64,000 nucleotides of DNA from Halobacteriovorax marinus. Its GTDB lineage: Bacteria; Bdellovibrionota; Bacteriovoracia; Bacteriovoracales; Bacteriovoracaceae. The first letter of the stretch is position 1, and every line of letters begins with the position of its first letter. The stretch lies in NCBI GenBank assembly GCA_002163155.1, contig MAAO01000006.1:496001-560000 (forward strand), written 5' to 3'. Both the position numbers and the translations under genes were made by a program. The notes below the pieces were generated by a model. That model had not been told where the DNA came from. It ran no database searches and was given only the letters and a program-made list of their open reading frames with translations. Of this stretch, positions 34,014-43,541 are shown piece after piece.

Positions 34014-34319
34014 ATGATGAAGCAATTAAAATTGATCACATTAGTCTTTGGTTTAATACTCTTCCCAGGCGTAGGAAGTGCGGTGGATTCTGAGCCCATT
34101 TTTGAGGAAAGCGTTGGATTGTATTGGCCGTCTTTTGATCTAAATCAAATTAGAGGAATTGAATTTAATTCTAGGTTACCAGCTCAACTTGAAGAGTACA
34201 GATCTGTTGATGAGTTAAGAGAGTTAATAGATGTTTGTTGGTATAGATGTAGTTTTATACAGGAGCCAAAGTTTAAGCTGCTTGATCATATCCGTACAAT
34301 CCATCCAGAAATAGATTGA
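34014..34319 (+). CDS. Small exported protein of unknown family
   Basis: 101 aa. Signal peptide (KLITLVFGLILFPGVGSA). The mature 77 residues are acidic, with two Cys (DVCWYRCSF) that may pair. Ribosome-binding site is weak (GAG only). The 3' end overlaps the convergent gene by 47 bp, which is unusual and lowers confidence in one or both. Confidence 0.55.
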   Translation: MMKQLKLITLVFGLILFPGVGSAVDSEPIFEESVGLYWPSFDLNQIRGIEFNSRLPAQLEEYRSVDELRELIDVCWYRCSFIQEPKFKLLDHIRTIHPEID

Positions 34320-34665
34320 TATCATAGACCATTTCTTCTTCCTGTTCATCGATAATTGTTAAGAAGGGAATCTCTTCGAGTTGGATGAAAGGACATTCTT
34401 TTCCTAGACAGTTAATAATGATGATTGAAAATTGATCAGAATACTCTCTGTATAGATCAAGATCAAATATTTTAGGATTCAAAGAATCGAGATAGATAAC
34501 CAAAGTTAGAATAGGGTTTTCATTTATTCTCTTCTCTAATTCGTGAAGAGAGTATGCTTGAATAACTTCACCATCATTATTAGAGAGCTCGTAAGCAAGT
34601 CTGTCTTGAACAAGTTCATTATTTGATAAAATCATAATAGTGTCGTGATGAAATATATTAGTCAT
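34273..34665 (-). CDS. Receiver-like fold protein without clear phosphosite
   Basis: 130 aa from ATG 34665; alternatives are 34722 and 34635, and none has a good ribosome-binding site. The alternating pattern MILSNNELVQDRLAYELS, then LTLVIYLDSLNP, then SIIIINCLG, resembles a response-regulator alpha/beta fold. However, the N-terminal acidic pair is N-N and no conserved Lys is evident. Possibly a pseudo-receiver. It lies divergent to the REC-PilZ gene and overlaps the preceding gene at the 3' end. Confidence 0.45.
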   Translation of the reverse strand: MTNIFHHDTIMILSNNELVQDRLAYELSNNDGEVIQAYSLHELEKRINENPILTLVIYLDSLNPKIFDLDLYREYSDQFSIIIINCLGKECPFIQLEEIPFLTIIDEQEEEMVYDINLFLDGLYGYDQAA

Positions 34666-34870
34666 GGAGAGATTATAGTTTAAGAGTATGAATGAAATGT
34701 TAATAGCTGTTGAATTCCCCATTAAGTTTTTTTAACCAAGGGCCGCTAAAGTAGAAGTAGATGTAACCAAGGGAACAACTTCTCATTGTTATTATCGAAA
34801 TTGAGGTCATTTTTGACTCTGTAAATAGAATGGAGATCTAGATATAATAAGAGTCTATAGGGAGGATTGA

Positions 34871-35599
34871 ATGACTACATATTCTATTTTAATAGCTGAA
34901 GATAACTTTGATTTCATTGACCTTTTAAGAGAGAGAATTAAAGGTTTTGATGATTCAATATTAATTTCTGAAGCTGCTAATGGTTATGAGGCATTAGATA
35001 AAATTAGATCAAAGAAGTTTGATCTTCTTATCACTGATTTTAATATGCCAGTAATGAATGGAATGGAGTTGGTAAAGTCTTTGAAATCCATAGATGAAGA
35101 CTTTAAGCCAAGTCATGTCATTATGCTTTCCGCTTTCCTTGAACCAGGTGAGCCCTCTGCTGATATGAGTTTTGTACGTTTCTTACCGAAAGATGATTTC
35201 AAGGATGACCTCTTTGAACTGATTGAAGAAACTAAGAAAGAAATACAATTACATCCAGAAGAAAAGATTTCTAGGAGAATCGCTGAGAGGATTCATTTAA
35301 GTGAAAAATCTAACCAAGTAAAGGTTGATATTATAGGAAAGAATTTTGTTGATATTATTAAAGCAAAAGATATTTCAATGGGAGGGATCGCTGTTTATGT
35401 TCCTCATTTTATCATCGGTTGCAAGATTGGTGAAGTTGTCGACTGTATAATTACACTTCCAGGAGATAAGAGTGTTGTAACTTCTGGGCGAATTAAACAC
35501 ATGGGAGAAGAGAAAGATTTCTTCTTTGGAATTGAATTTGTTCAAATGGATCCTGAAAGTAAGATCAACTTATCGAAATTTTGTGAATCTCAATTGTAA
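34871..35599 (+). CDS. Response regulator with PilZ output (c-di-GMP sensing)
   Basis: 242 aa. Receiver (1-120) with E10/D11, phosphosite Asp56 (LLITDFNMP) and K107 (FLPKDD). PilZ domain (about 134-242) has R136-x-x-x-R140 and D167-x-S-x-G-G172, the residues that bind c-di-GMP. It couples phosphorylation to c-di-GMP binding, probably affecting motility or attachment. A GGAGG precedes the ATG. No kinase is adjacent. Confidence 0.9.
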   Translation: MTTYSILIAEDNFDFIDLLRERIKGFDDSILISEAANGYEALDKIRSKKFDLLITDFNMPVMNGMELVKSLKSIDEDFKPSHVIMLSAFLEPGEPSADMSFVRFLPKDDFKDDLFELIEETKKEIQLHPEEKISRRIAERIHLSEKSNQVKVDIIGKNFVDIIKAKDISMGGIAVYVPHFIIGCKIGEVVDCIITLPGDKSVVTSGRIKHMGEEKDFFFGIEFVQMDPESKINLSKFCESQL

Positions 35600-35686
35600 A
35601 ATTCTCTTACTAGTTTAGTACTCATTCGACATAGTAGTGAAAGACTGTAAAAATAATCTTATCTTACTCATTTAAAAAGAGAGATT

Positions 35687-36550
35687 ATGAGCAATTGTAT
35701 TGAAATCACTAACTTTACTAAGAAATACGACTTATTTACTGCTGTTGATGATATTACTCTCTCTGTGACTAAAGGGAGTATCTTTGGATTACTAGGCCCA
35801 AATGGGGCCGGTAAAACGACAACGATTAAGGCCATGACAGGTCGCCTGCGCTTAACTGCGGGCGAGATTTCTATTCTAGGTTTAGATGTTACTAAAGACA
35901 TTAAAAAAATTCATCAGCAAATAGGTGTTGTGTCAGAATCACAGAATTTATATGAACACCTAAGTGTTTTTGAAAATATCGATTTCTTTAGACAGCTATA
36001 TAATATTGAAAAAAATAAAACTGATCAGATTATCAAAACTCTATCCTTGGAGCATAAGAGAGACAACAGGGTCTCAGGTTTATCTAAGGGGCTAAAGCAA
36101 AGAGTTCTTCTTGCTAGATCGATCCTGCATTCTCCTAAACTACTTTTTCTAGATGAGCCCACCAGTGGACTAGACCCTAGTTCTGCAAAAGAAGTGTTAG
36201 AGTTTATTCATAAAATAAAAGAATTAGGAACAAGTGTATTTTTAACGACTCATAATATGGAAGAAGCAGATTTACTTTGTGACAAAATCGCTTTCATCAA
36301 TAAGGGAAGTATTGTTGCTGTTGGTACTCCTAAGACTTTAAAGGATCAATTTGGAAATAGTGACGTTGAAGTCACTTACAGAGAAAATGGTCATGAGAAA
36401 ACTGAAATTCATTCATTAGAAGAAAAGAGTATTTTCCATAAGATATCAGAAATTCACCAAGCTCATCAAATTCTATCAATTCACTCAAGAGAAGCTACTA
36501 TGAATGATGTTTTCTTGAATATAGTAGAGCACTCAAAGGAGCAACAATGA
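35687..36550 (+). CDS. ABC transporter ATP-binding protein (NatA-like)
   Basis: 287 aa. Walker A GPNGAGKTT, Q-loop VVSESQN, signature SKGLKQRV (degenerate LSGGQ-type, as often in this group), Walker B LLFLDEPTSGLD, H-loop TTHNMEEA. Drives the permease encoded next, which it overlaps by 4 bp. Typical for drug or sodium export of the NatAB type; the substrate is not known. Confidence 0.92.
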   Translation: MSNCIEITNFTKKYDLFTAVDDITLSVTKGSIFGLLGPNGAGKTTTIKAMTGRLRLTAGEISILGLDVTKDIKKIHQQIGVVSESQNLYEHLSVFENIDFFRQLYNIEKNKTDQIIKTLSLEHKRDNRVSGLSKGLKQRVLLARSILHSPKLLFLDEPTSGLDPSSAKEVLEFIHKIKELGTSVFLTTHNMEEADLLCDKIAFINKGSIVAVGTPKTLKDQFGNSDVEVTYRENGHEKTEIHSLEEKSIFHKISEIHQAHQILSIHSREATMNDVFLNIVEHSKEQQ

Positions 36551-37791
36551 GGTCCTATATATTAAGTACCATCATAAAAAGGGACTTGAAGGAAACTTAT
36601 CGAAATCCTCAAACTCTAATCATCCTAGGAATAACGATAGGAATTAATGTTTTCATGTCTCTTTTGTTTGGGAAAGCTTTATGGGTTATGACATTTTCAA
36701 TGTCTCTAGTGATGGTTGGTTTTACAATAACATCATTTATGATTACAGAAGAAAAAGATAAATTAACTCTAGATGCACTTCTAGTCTCTCCCGCAAGTTA
36801 CCAAGAAATTCTCTTTGGAAAATTATTTTTGACTTTCTCTATTACTCTCTCTGTAACATTCTCTCTTATTTTCTCCCTACATCATGAAGAAGTTTCAGTG
36901 TTACATACGTTGCTCTCAGTTCCTCTAGGAGCTTTAGTAATATGTCTCTTTGGTGTTGTGGTTGGATTAATATGCCAAACGCAGGCGATGTTAAGTGGAA
37001 TTGGTACAATTCTTATGTTGGCCTTATTTCTACCTGAATTGCTTGCATCGGCAAATGTCTACTTAGGGTACTTTGCAAGGGCCCTTCCTACTCACCATGT
37101 AATTCAATTAGCGAGCTTAGGGAAAGAGGGATTTTCTCCTTTGATTTTAAAACATTACGGTGTTCTAGTACTATCATTAACTGCTACGATTTTTTGGGTA
37201 AGTAGCTTTATAAAAACGGCCATCTCGCAAGAGAGTCATAAGTGGAAGTTCGATAGAAGAAATAAGGTCACATCATTTATTCTTCTAATGACTCTTGTTT
37301 TTAGCTCAGTCGTATTCTTGCCACTGAAGGGACAGGTTCTTCAAACTAGTGGCAATTCGTACAGTTACCAAAATACACAATATAAATTGTCCATTCCTTT
37401 CTTGCCTAAGAAATTTGAGTTAAAGGAATTTAGTTTTCAAAACAAATACGTAGTTAAGTTTCATTTAATAGATAGGCCTGCTGATTATATATATATATCA
37501 ATGCAGAAAAATAACAAAGGCATCAGTTCAAAAGAAAATTATGAAGAAAGACTTTTGAAGGTAAGAAAAGAAGATGCCATAAACTTAAACCTCTCAAGGA
37601 GTATCGGAGCGAATGAAGTGGTCCTCGATCGCTTTGAGTACGAAACGCAGAAGGGAAAGTACTTATACTATATATTTAGTACTAAAGATTTCTTGTACAA
37701 AATTGGAATTGAAGCCTCTAATGTTGAAGGGGAGAGCTATTCTTACCTAAGAGAATACTTACAGAAATACATTCAGCAGATGACTTTATAG
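36547..37791 (+). CDS. ABC-2 permease (NatB-like) with C-terminal extracytoplasmic domain
   Basis: 414 aa. Membrane helices between 20 and about 265, including EEKDKLTLDALLVSPASYQEIL, the cytoplasmic motif of ABC-2 permeases. Residues 270-414 form a soluble tail after the last helix (YQNTQYKLSIPFLPK...), unusual for the family and probably periplasmic. Translationally coupled to the ATPase gene (ATGA). Inner membrane, exporter. Confidence 0.85.
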   Translation: MRSYILSTIIKRDLKETYRNPQTLIILGITIGINVFMSLLFGKALWVMTFSMSLVMVGFTITSFMITEEKDKLTLDALLVSPASYQEILFGKLFLTFSITLSVTFSLIFSLHHEEVSVLHTLLSVPLGALVICLFGVVVGLICQTQAMLSGIGTILMLALFLPELLASANVYLGYFARALPTHHVIQLASLGKEGFSPLILKHYGVLVLSLTATIFWVSSFIKTAISQESHKWKFDRRNKVTSFILLMTLVFSSVVFLPLKGQVLQTSGNSYSYQNTQYKLSIPFLPKKFELKEFSFQNKYVVKFHLIDRPADYIYISMQKNNKGISSKENYEERLLKVRKEDAINLNLSRSIGANEVVLDRFEYETQKGKYLYYIFSTKDFLYKIGIEASNVEGESYSYLREYLQKYIQQMTL

Positions 37792-37807
37792 AGGCCAAGG
37801 TCTCTCT

Positions 37808-39022
37808 TTATTGATCCATCTGCTTAATTTTTATAAAGATCTCTTTATTCTTCTTTATTTTCTCGGCATCTAGAACGTTGGATTGACCGGCGATTGAGCG
37901 TGTGCTCTTAGTTGTGCTAGTCATTTTAAATTTGTTAATCAATTTCAATTTCTTCTTTAAATTCATGATTCGATTAAAAGACTCATTGATTTGATTTTCT
38001 GTAACCTTTCCTTCTTGAATAAGTTCTTTGATTGCACCATGAACTTTTCGTGCAATATTTTTCTCGTAAATTAAGTTATTTCCGTAGAGAAGAATATCTA
38101 TTCCGGCGTTTATAGACAACTCTATTGATCTCTTGAAGCCGTAGTGATCAGTGATAGCACTCATGTTCATATCATCGCTTATGATGACTCCACGGTAGTT
38201 CATATGGCCTCTAAGGAGGTCCGTGATCACAATCTTTGAAAGAGTTCCAGGGTAGAGGGGATCAAGTCCACCGTTAAATATATGAGCTGACATAATGATA
38301 TCTACATTGCCTTCATCAATCATAGATTTAAAGGGGATAAGTTCTAGTTCATCCCAAGTCTCAGTCACATCGACAAATCCCTTATGCGAATCTGACTTTG
38401 ATGATCCATGTCCAGGAAAATGTTTGATAGTTGTACCTATTGAGAGATCTCTGTGTGAGCGAATGAATTCTCTAATATGCATCGCCACTTTTTCTGGATT
38501 CTTGGAATAACTTCTCTTTATTTTTCCAATGACTGGATTCATTGGATTTGTATTTACATCAGCACTAGGGGAGAAGTTTAAATTTATACCAACAGATTTT
38601 AAGTCCCTTGCTAATTTTTGACTTTCCTTATAAGTAAAACTCGCATCATCTTTTTTTCCTACATCACCTGGTGCCATAACTTTGGCAAAGCCATGTCTCT
38701 TCTTCAATCTTTGTACCAGTCCACCTTCTTGATCTACGGTAATTAAGAGAGGCACTTTACTATGTGTTTGCAGACTAGAGGTTAGTTTTGAAACTTGACT
38801 AGGGGATATGATATTTCTCTTTTTGGATCTCTTCTTTACATCGTAATCAAAGAGGATAACTGAACCTATTTTATAATCTGCAATATCTTTAAGTACTTGA
38901 TGGTTAGGTTGAATCTCACTTCCTCTAAATCCAACTAGAATCATCTGGCCAATTTTTTCATCCATTGAGTAGTCAGCAAAAGTGTTTGAAATGAACAACG
39001 TCACAAGCAAGATATATTTCAT
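37808..39022 (-). CDS. Secreted GH3 beta-N-acetylhexosaminidase (NagZ-like)
   Basis: 404 aa. Signal peptide (KYILLVTLFISNTFA). GH3 active-site features: LITVDQEGGLVQRL, the KHFPGHGSSKSDSH loop with the acid/base His, and the nucleophile Asp in GVIISDDMNMSAI. NagZ cleaves GlcNAc from muropeptides and is usually cytoplasmic in Gram-negatives; here the signal peptide sends it to the periplasm or outside, consistent with digestion of prey or own peptidoglycan. The C-terminal 35 residues are basic. Confidence 0.92.
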   Translation of the reverse strand: MKYILLVTLFISNTFADYSMDEKIGQMILVGFRGSEIQPNHQVLKDIADYKIGSVILFDYDVKKRSKKRNIISPSQVSKLTSSLQTHSKVPLLITVDQEGGLVQRLKKRHGFAKVMAPGDVGKKDDASFTYKESQKLARDLKSVGINLNFSPSADVNTNPMNPVIGKIKRSYSKNPEKVAMHIREFIRSHRDLSIGTTIKHFPGHGSSKSDSHKGFVDVTETWDELELIPFKSMIDEGNVDIIMSAHIFNGGLDPLYPGTLSKIVITDLLRGHMNYRGVIISDDMNMSAITDHYGFKRSIELSINAGIDILLYGNNLIYEKNIARKVHGAIKELIQEGKVTENQINESFNRIMNLKKKLKLINKFKMTSTTKSTRSIAGQSNVLDAEKIKKNKEIFIKIKQMDQ

Positions 39023-39223
39023 AGTATTCTCCTACTACTCTTTTCGGGTATCTCTCTACGAATTTTTAGGTGTTTATTTATTTGAGTGTTTTTCTCCGTT
39101 AAGGATATTAAGTCATTAAAGACACTCGGATATTATAAATAAACGGAAATTATTGCCGATTCTTCCTCAAGCTATGAAGAGATTTAGTCGATTTGGAATA
39201 ATGAACATAATTGAGAGAAGAAT

Positions 39224-40123
39224 ATGAATCGACTACTGTGCATTCTTATATGTATGACTTTTTCATTCGAGCTGTGGGCAGGAGAACCTGCTCTCTATAC
39301 CAGTCGTGGAACTAGGTATGACGTGGATGATGTTGAAGGAGTTATGAGTGAACTTCTCAGTGATTACAACACTGAGTACATTACGGTATTTGTTCATGGT
39401 AGAGGGAAACATCCTGAAAAGGGCTTAACCATTATCCCCGATATAGAAGAAAGATATGGCGTGAAGACAATCATGTTCACCTGGCCATCGTGGGAATCTG
39501 CAGTGGAGAGACCTGTTCATAGTGGTATAAATTCAGCCGATGAGATGCTCATTTTCCTAACTAAGCTCAATGAATATATTCGAAATAATCCACACAAGGC
39601 CGCAAGATTCAAATTAACTCTTCTGGTTCACAGTATGGGCAATATTGTCTTTAAGAAGATGATGGACGATTTATACCAGGGCGATTTTAAGTGGGATTTA
39701 TTTTCAAATGTAATTTTAAATTCAGCTGATGTCCCGAGTAAGAAACATTCTGAGTGGGTTGAAAAGATTGATTTTGGAAAATCTCTCTACATTACAAATA
39801 ATGATGATGACTCTGTTTTATTTGGAAGTGAGCTCTTAGACTCTTTCAATGGAGATTATGATGATTATGAAGGGCCGCGACTTGGAAAAGATCTAGCTAA
39901 GGACTTTAAGAAGAAGGGTGTAGTTAAATCTCAAAATGCCATTTATCTCGATTTATCTAAATTGTCCTACGGAGGACATAGACATTACTTAATGAAAGAT
40001 AAGTCTAAGTACAATTTTCAAAAAAATATTTTTACAAGTTTACTTCATGGAGAAAAACCGCGACTCGATCGTTCAGCTGGAGTGTATAAGGTTAGAGGAA
40101 ATGTTTATCACTTTAAACGTTAG
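39224..40123 (+). CDS. Exported alpha/beta hydrolase (DUF900-like)
   Basis: 299 aa. Signal peptide (RLLCILICMTFSFELWA). TVFVHGRGKHPEKG oxyanion turn, TWPSWESA, and the nucleophile elbow VHSMGN (Ser in HSMG), then VILNSADVP with the acid region. The pattern matches DUF900-type alpha/beta hydrolases. Periplasmic or secreted esterase/lipase-like enzyme. Overlaps the convergent HAD gene by 11 bp. Confidence 0.8.
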   Translation: MNRLLCILICMTFSFELWAGEPALYTSRGTRYDVDDVEGVMSELLSDYNTEYITVFVHGRGKHPEKGLTIIPDIEERYGVKTIMFTWPSWESAVERPVHSGINSADEMLIFLTKLNEYIRNNPHKAARFKLTLLVHSMGNIVFKKMMDDLYQGDFKWDLFSNVILNSADVPSKKHSEWVEKIDFGKSLYITNNDDDSVLFGSELLDSFNGDYDDYEGPRLGKDLAKDFKKKGVVKSQNAIYLDLSKLSYGGHRHYLMKDKSKYNFQKNIFTSLLHGEKPRLDRSAGVYKVRGNVYHFKR

Positions 40124-40742
40124 AGAACCAATTAGCTTTAAAGAACTTCGCTCCACTGGCCTTCGCTGCCATTAAACCTGTTTCACTATCTTCAAAAATA
40201 AGAGTATTTTCTTTCTTTGAATCCAGTAACTCCATGGCCTTTAAATAGGGAAGTGGATGTGGTTTGGTAAGAGTTAAGTCGTTTCTAGTTAAAACAGTAT
40301 CAAAGAACCTATCAAGTCTCTCGCGCTTAATCAGCTCTTTTGTGACATCCCTTTCTGAGGCCGTAACTAGAGCTAACTTATAACCTTTCTCTTTTAATGA
40401 AGTTAAAAGCTCTTCCATCTCTTGGCTTAATATCTTCCCATGTTCATCTAAAGTTTCGATAAATTTTTCGTTTTTAATTTCTAAGAATTGCTCTACATTA
40501 ATACTTTCGCCAAGATCTACTTCTTCAAAAACTTCAGTATCACTCTTTCCACAGAAAGTTTCGAGCAAATCATTTGTCGATAATTTGAGCGAGGGATTAA
40601 TTTTATTTAAAGTGTTGTAAAGGGCTTTAGCGTGTAATATTTCTGTATCGAGAATAGTTCCATCCATATCAAAGAGGACTGTCTTAATTTCTTTAAGGTC
40701 TAAAATATCTGAAATGTTTGGTATTTTTCTTAGCTCTTTCAT
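40113..40742 (-). CDS. HAD-superfamily hydrolase, beta-phosphoglucomutase-like
   Basis: 209 aa. Motif I LFDMDGTILDTE, motif II LVTASE, Lys in TKPHPLPYL (motif III), motif IV IFEDSETGL. The cap domain between I and II is the small helical C1 type as in PGMB, PhoE or sugar phosphatases. Cytoplasmic phosphatase or mutase. In a two-gene unit with the TerB-like gene 4 bp upstream. Confidence 0.87.
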   Translation of the reverse strand: MKELRKIPNISDILDLKEIKTVLFDMDGTILDTEILHAKALYNTLNKINPSLKLSTNDLLETFCGKSDTEVFEEVDLGESINVEQFLEIKNEKFIETLDEHGKILSQEMEELLTSLKEKGYKLALVTASERDVTKELIKRERLDRFFDTVLTRNDLTLTKPHPLPYLKAMELLDSKKENTLIFEDSETGLMAAKASGAKFFKANWFSNV

Positions 40743-40746
40743 AATT

Positions 40747-41181
40747 CTATAGTAGTGATTTTAAATATCCAAAAATTTGTTTAACTATACTGTCTTCATC
40801 ATTAGTTTGATCAAAATCTGATCGGATAGATTCAACTTCTTTAGTGATTTCAGCAAAGTTTAAATCACCAATGATTTTTTGTTGAAGCTCATTTAATATT
40901 TTCTCTTCTGATTGAACAAGCCCATCTGATTTAAAAATAGAATTTGCAAAATTGATCAACATTCCTCTTTCTCTCTTATCTTCAATGAGAGGAAGAACTT
41001 CTTCTATAGTGACTCCGTCTTTGAAATCCTTTTGCAAAATTTCTTTTTGTTCTATAGTGAATGGCAATTGCTTTAAGTGATCATCAAGCCAAATTCTTTC
41101 TTCGTTGGATACTATTTCGTCCACCTGAACTAAGGCTATAGTTCCTCTCCACATTTGAAATTTACTCTCATTTTTCATCAT
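40747..41181 (-). CDS. TerB-like helical protein
   Basis: 144 aa. All-helical, acidic; IALVQVDEIVSNEERIWLDDHL and FANSIFKSDGLVQSEEKILNEL match the two repeated helix pairs of TerB-like proteins (D-G-x-[IV]-x-x-x-E). Preceded by AGGAT. TerB domains occur in tellurite resistance and stress-response contexts, but here the neighbour is only an HAD phosphatase. Function unknown. Confidence 0.65.
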   Translation of the reverse strand: MMKNESKFQMWRGTIALVQVDEIVSNEERIWLDDHLKQLPFTIEQKEILQKDFKDGVTIEEVLPLIEDKRERGMLINFANSIFKSDGLVQSEEKILNELQQKIIGDLNFAEITKEVESIRSDFDQTNDEDSIVKQIFGYLKSLL

Positions 41182-41609
41182 CTATCCTAGCGTTTAGTTG
41201 TTTAGATATATTATCTGACTTTTTAGGCTTAATATCTGCAAGCAGTTTTTGCCCTCATTTCCCAAACACGCCATAGGCACAGCTTTTTTACCTTGTTTCT
41301 ATCCCAGTATCAAGCGGCATGGAGTTTTTTTAGAGTAGGAAGCTCTTCCTCAAGATTCATCCTAAAAATTAAACATTTCTTTAACTACAACAAGTAATAA
41401 TTGCCAACCAAAACTCAATTTTCTCATAATATTTCCAGTGAATTAGCGAATACCAACTCCAGAGGGGCCATAAATGCTCAATTATTAGTACTCTCTGCAG
41501 CAACTCTCGATTTCTTGCTCTTTACAAGGGCCCAAATGAGAAAAAATCAATTCGCCAAAAAAGATATAATTTCGTATGGCCCAATAGTATGAGGAGCTAT
41601 GTAAAAATT
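41182..41609. other. 430-bp intergenic region without a recognisable gene
   Basis: Between the divergent TerB-like gene and coiled-coil paralogue 2. An open frame at 41401 exists but has only a TTG start and no ribosome-binding site. No clear terminator or RNA; a promoter for each flanking gene must lie here. A minimal start-stop ATGTAA occurs at 41599-41604, between the AGGAG and the coiled-coil gene's ATG. Confidence 0.4.
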
Positions 41610-43541
41610 ATGAAAATAGATTACAGTCAAGAACTTTCAAACATTCGAGAAGAGCAGCATGGAGCTGTGGAAAAGCTTAAGGAAAGTTACGAAGCTGATT
41701 TGTCTAATATCAAGAAAACAAATAAGAATAAAGCAGTTAAACAAAAGAGAAATACGCAAAATCAAAAAGAACAAATTGTTAGTGATAATCAAGATAGAAT
41801 TGATCTCTTAAGTAAACGAACGAATAAGTTACTGGAGGAGAGACGAGATTCTTTTAAAAGAAAGCTAACCAATCAGAGAGTAGACTTTACCAATCGACGT
41901 GAAGACCTCTCAAGAGACTTTAAGAAAAATCTAAATAATGTACAAAGATCCTATGAGAAATCTCTCAAAGAACATAAGTATTCAGATAAATCTCAAAGAG
42001 AAAATATAGCCGATAATTTTCATAAGCTCATTGATTCCAATAGAAAAAGTACTAGTAAAGAAATTGAGGATATTTCAGCTAAGTCAAAATCGAGTATTAG
42101 AGAAATTAGAAAAGATTTTGCTGATCGTGAAGATAAGCTCGTTATTGGTCATCGTAAAGAAAGAACAGATATTATTAAAGATTACGGAAGTGAACTTGGT
42201 GAAACTAAAGACTTCTTTAATAAAAAAATTGAGGAGCTACGTCAATCAAAAGATGGGGAGCTCGAAAGACAGAGAGAGAGGTCACAAAATACGGTCGATA
42301 AAACGAAAATCGATAGTAAGACTAAACTTGAAAATCAAAAAGATAATTTCCTGCAAGCCGCTTCAAGGCTAAGCAGAACGAGCGATAGATTATTAAAAAA
42401 TCAAGAGAAAGACAGTAAAGATAGCATTACTCAAATCAAGCGAGAAATGGAGCAGGATCGTTATAGGCTAACTAGAACATTAGATGAAGTTAGAGATAAG
42501 TCACTAAAGGGAAAAGGGGTAGAGTTTCAAAAGAGAGCAATTAGTGACAGCTACGAAACAAGGCTAAAGGGACTGCAAAAACAAATGGCTGATCAAAGAG
42601 GTCAGTTTGAAATATTAAAGGATGATTTAGAATATGATGTTTCAACTCGAATGCGTTCTAAGGATTTTAAAACGAGGCAAAAACTCGACGCCAAAGATGC
42701 CGAACAAAATTCGCTGCTTTCCGAAATAACTATTACACAAAGAAAAAAAGAGAGAAATGTAGTTGATCAGTATCAATCAAGAATTAAAGAGCTCATAAAG
42801 GATGAAGAAAAGAGAACCATTTTAAAGGATAATGAGTTTCGAAAGAATACTTTTAAGCAACGTCAAACTTATGGGGAGAATGTTAATAGAATTAATTCAG
42901 ATAATGCGGATAAAATAAATAATTTACAAGACGAGTTCGCTAAAGAGAAAACTGACATAGTTTACAAATCTCGAAAGTTATTAGAGGAAACAGTTCACAA
43001 CTTAAAGAGTGAGTATGTAAATAGAACTGATAAGCTCGTAAATAAGTATGAAAAAACACTTTCTGCCAAGAAATTTGAATTTGAACGAATGGTGGAAGTG
43101 AAAGATGAAACGATTCATAATTTAAAAAGTAGTACTAAGAAGGAACTTAGAGCTCTACAGCAGATTCATGAAGAATCTAAAGGTGTTGGAAATTCTCAAA
43201 CTAAAGCTAGACTTGATAGTCAGAGATTTCAATATGAAAGTAAAATAAGATCGCTCAGAATTTCTCAAGACGAAGAAGTGGGGAGTATCAAAAGGGATAG
43301 TGATAAGAGACTTTCTAAGGTCACTAATACCTACGAAGATAAGATTCAGAAGCAAACACTAACTTCTCAAGCGGACGCCAAAAAGAAAATCATAAAACAT
43401 AGAGATGAATTAAGAAGAATTATAAATCAGAATAAAATTAGAATTGACCAAATAGTTGCAAACTATGAAAGAAGAATAAAAGATCAAAAAAGGGCCTACG
43501 AACTTGATCGTTCTAGTGAGCATATTAGAACTAGAAGTTAG
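41610..43541 (+). CDS. Proline-free coiled-coil protein, paralogue 2
   Basis: 643 aa from ATG 41610; an in-frame ATG at 41589 has no ribosome-binding site, while AGGAG (41592-41596) serves 41610. No Pro, Cys or Trp; strongly charged heptad-like sequence throughout, no signal or membrane segment. Homologous over its length to 12155-14095. The N-termini correspond, and both have a KG...R...DTRLK/DTRIK segment near the middle and YE/YR-RRI...K-x-x-x ends. Probably forms filaments or a hetero-coil with paralogue 1; both are inference. Confidence 0.8.
   Translation: MKIDYSQELSNIREEQHGAVEKLKESYEADLSNIKKTNKNKAVKQKRNTQNQKEQIVSDNQDRIDLLSKRTNKLLEERRDSFKRKLTNQRVDFTNRREDLSRDFKKNLNNVQRSYEKSLKEHKYSDKSQRENIADNFHKLIDSNRKSTSKEIEDISAKSKSSIREIRKDFADREDKLVIGHRKERTDIIKDYGSELGETKDFFNKKIEELRQSKDGELERQRERSQNTVDKTKIDSKTKLENQKDNFLQAASRLSRTSDRLLKNQEKDSKDSITQIKREMEQDRYRLTRTLDEVRDKSLKGKGVEFQKRAISDSYETRLKGLQKQMADQRGQFEILKDDLEYDVSTRMRSKDFKTRQKLDAKDAEQNSLLSEITITQRKKERNVVDQYQSRIKELIKDEEKRTILKDNEFRKNTFKQRQTYGENVNRINSDNADKINNLQDEFAKEKTDIVYKSRKLLEETVHNLKSEYVNRTDKLVNKYEKTLSAKKFEFERMVEVKDETIHNLKSSTKKELRALQQIHEESKGVGNSQTKARLDSQRFQYESKIRSLRISQDEEVGSIKRDSDKRLSKVTNTYEDKIQKQTLTSQADAKKKIIKHRDELRRIINQNKIRIDQIVANYERRIKDQKRAYELDRSSEHIRTRS

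Noticed and set aside
41401-41592. 63-aa frame before coiled-coil paralogue 2
   Set aside because: TTG start, no ribosome-binding site, low-complexity wording; treated as chance.
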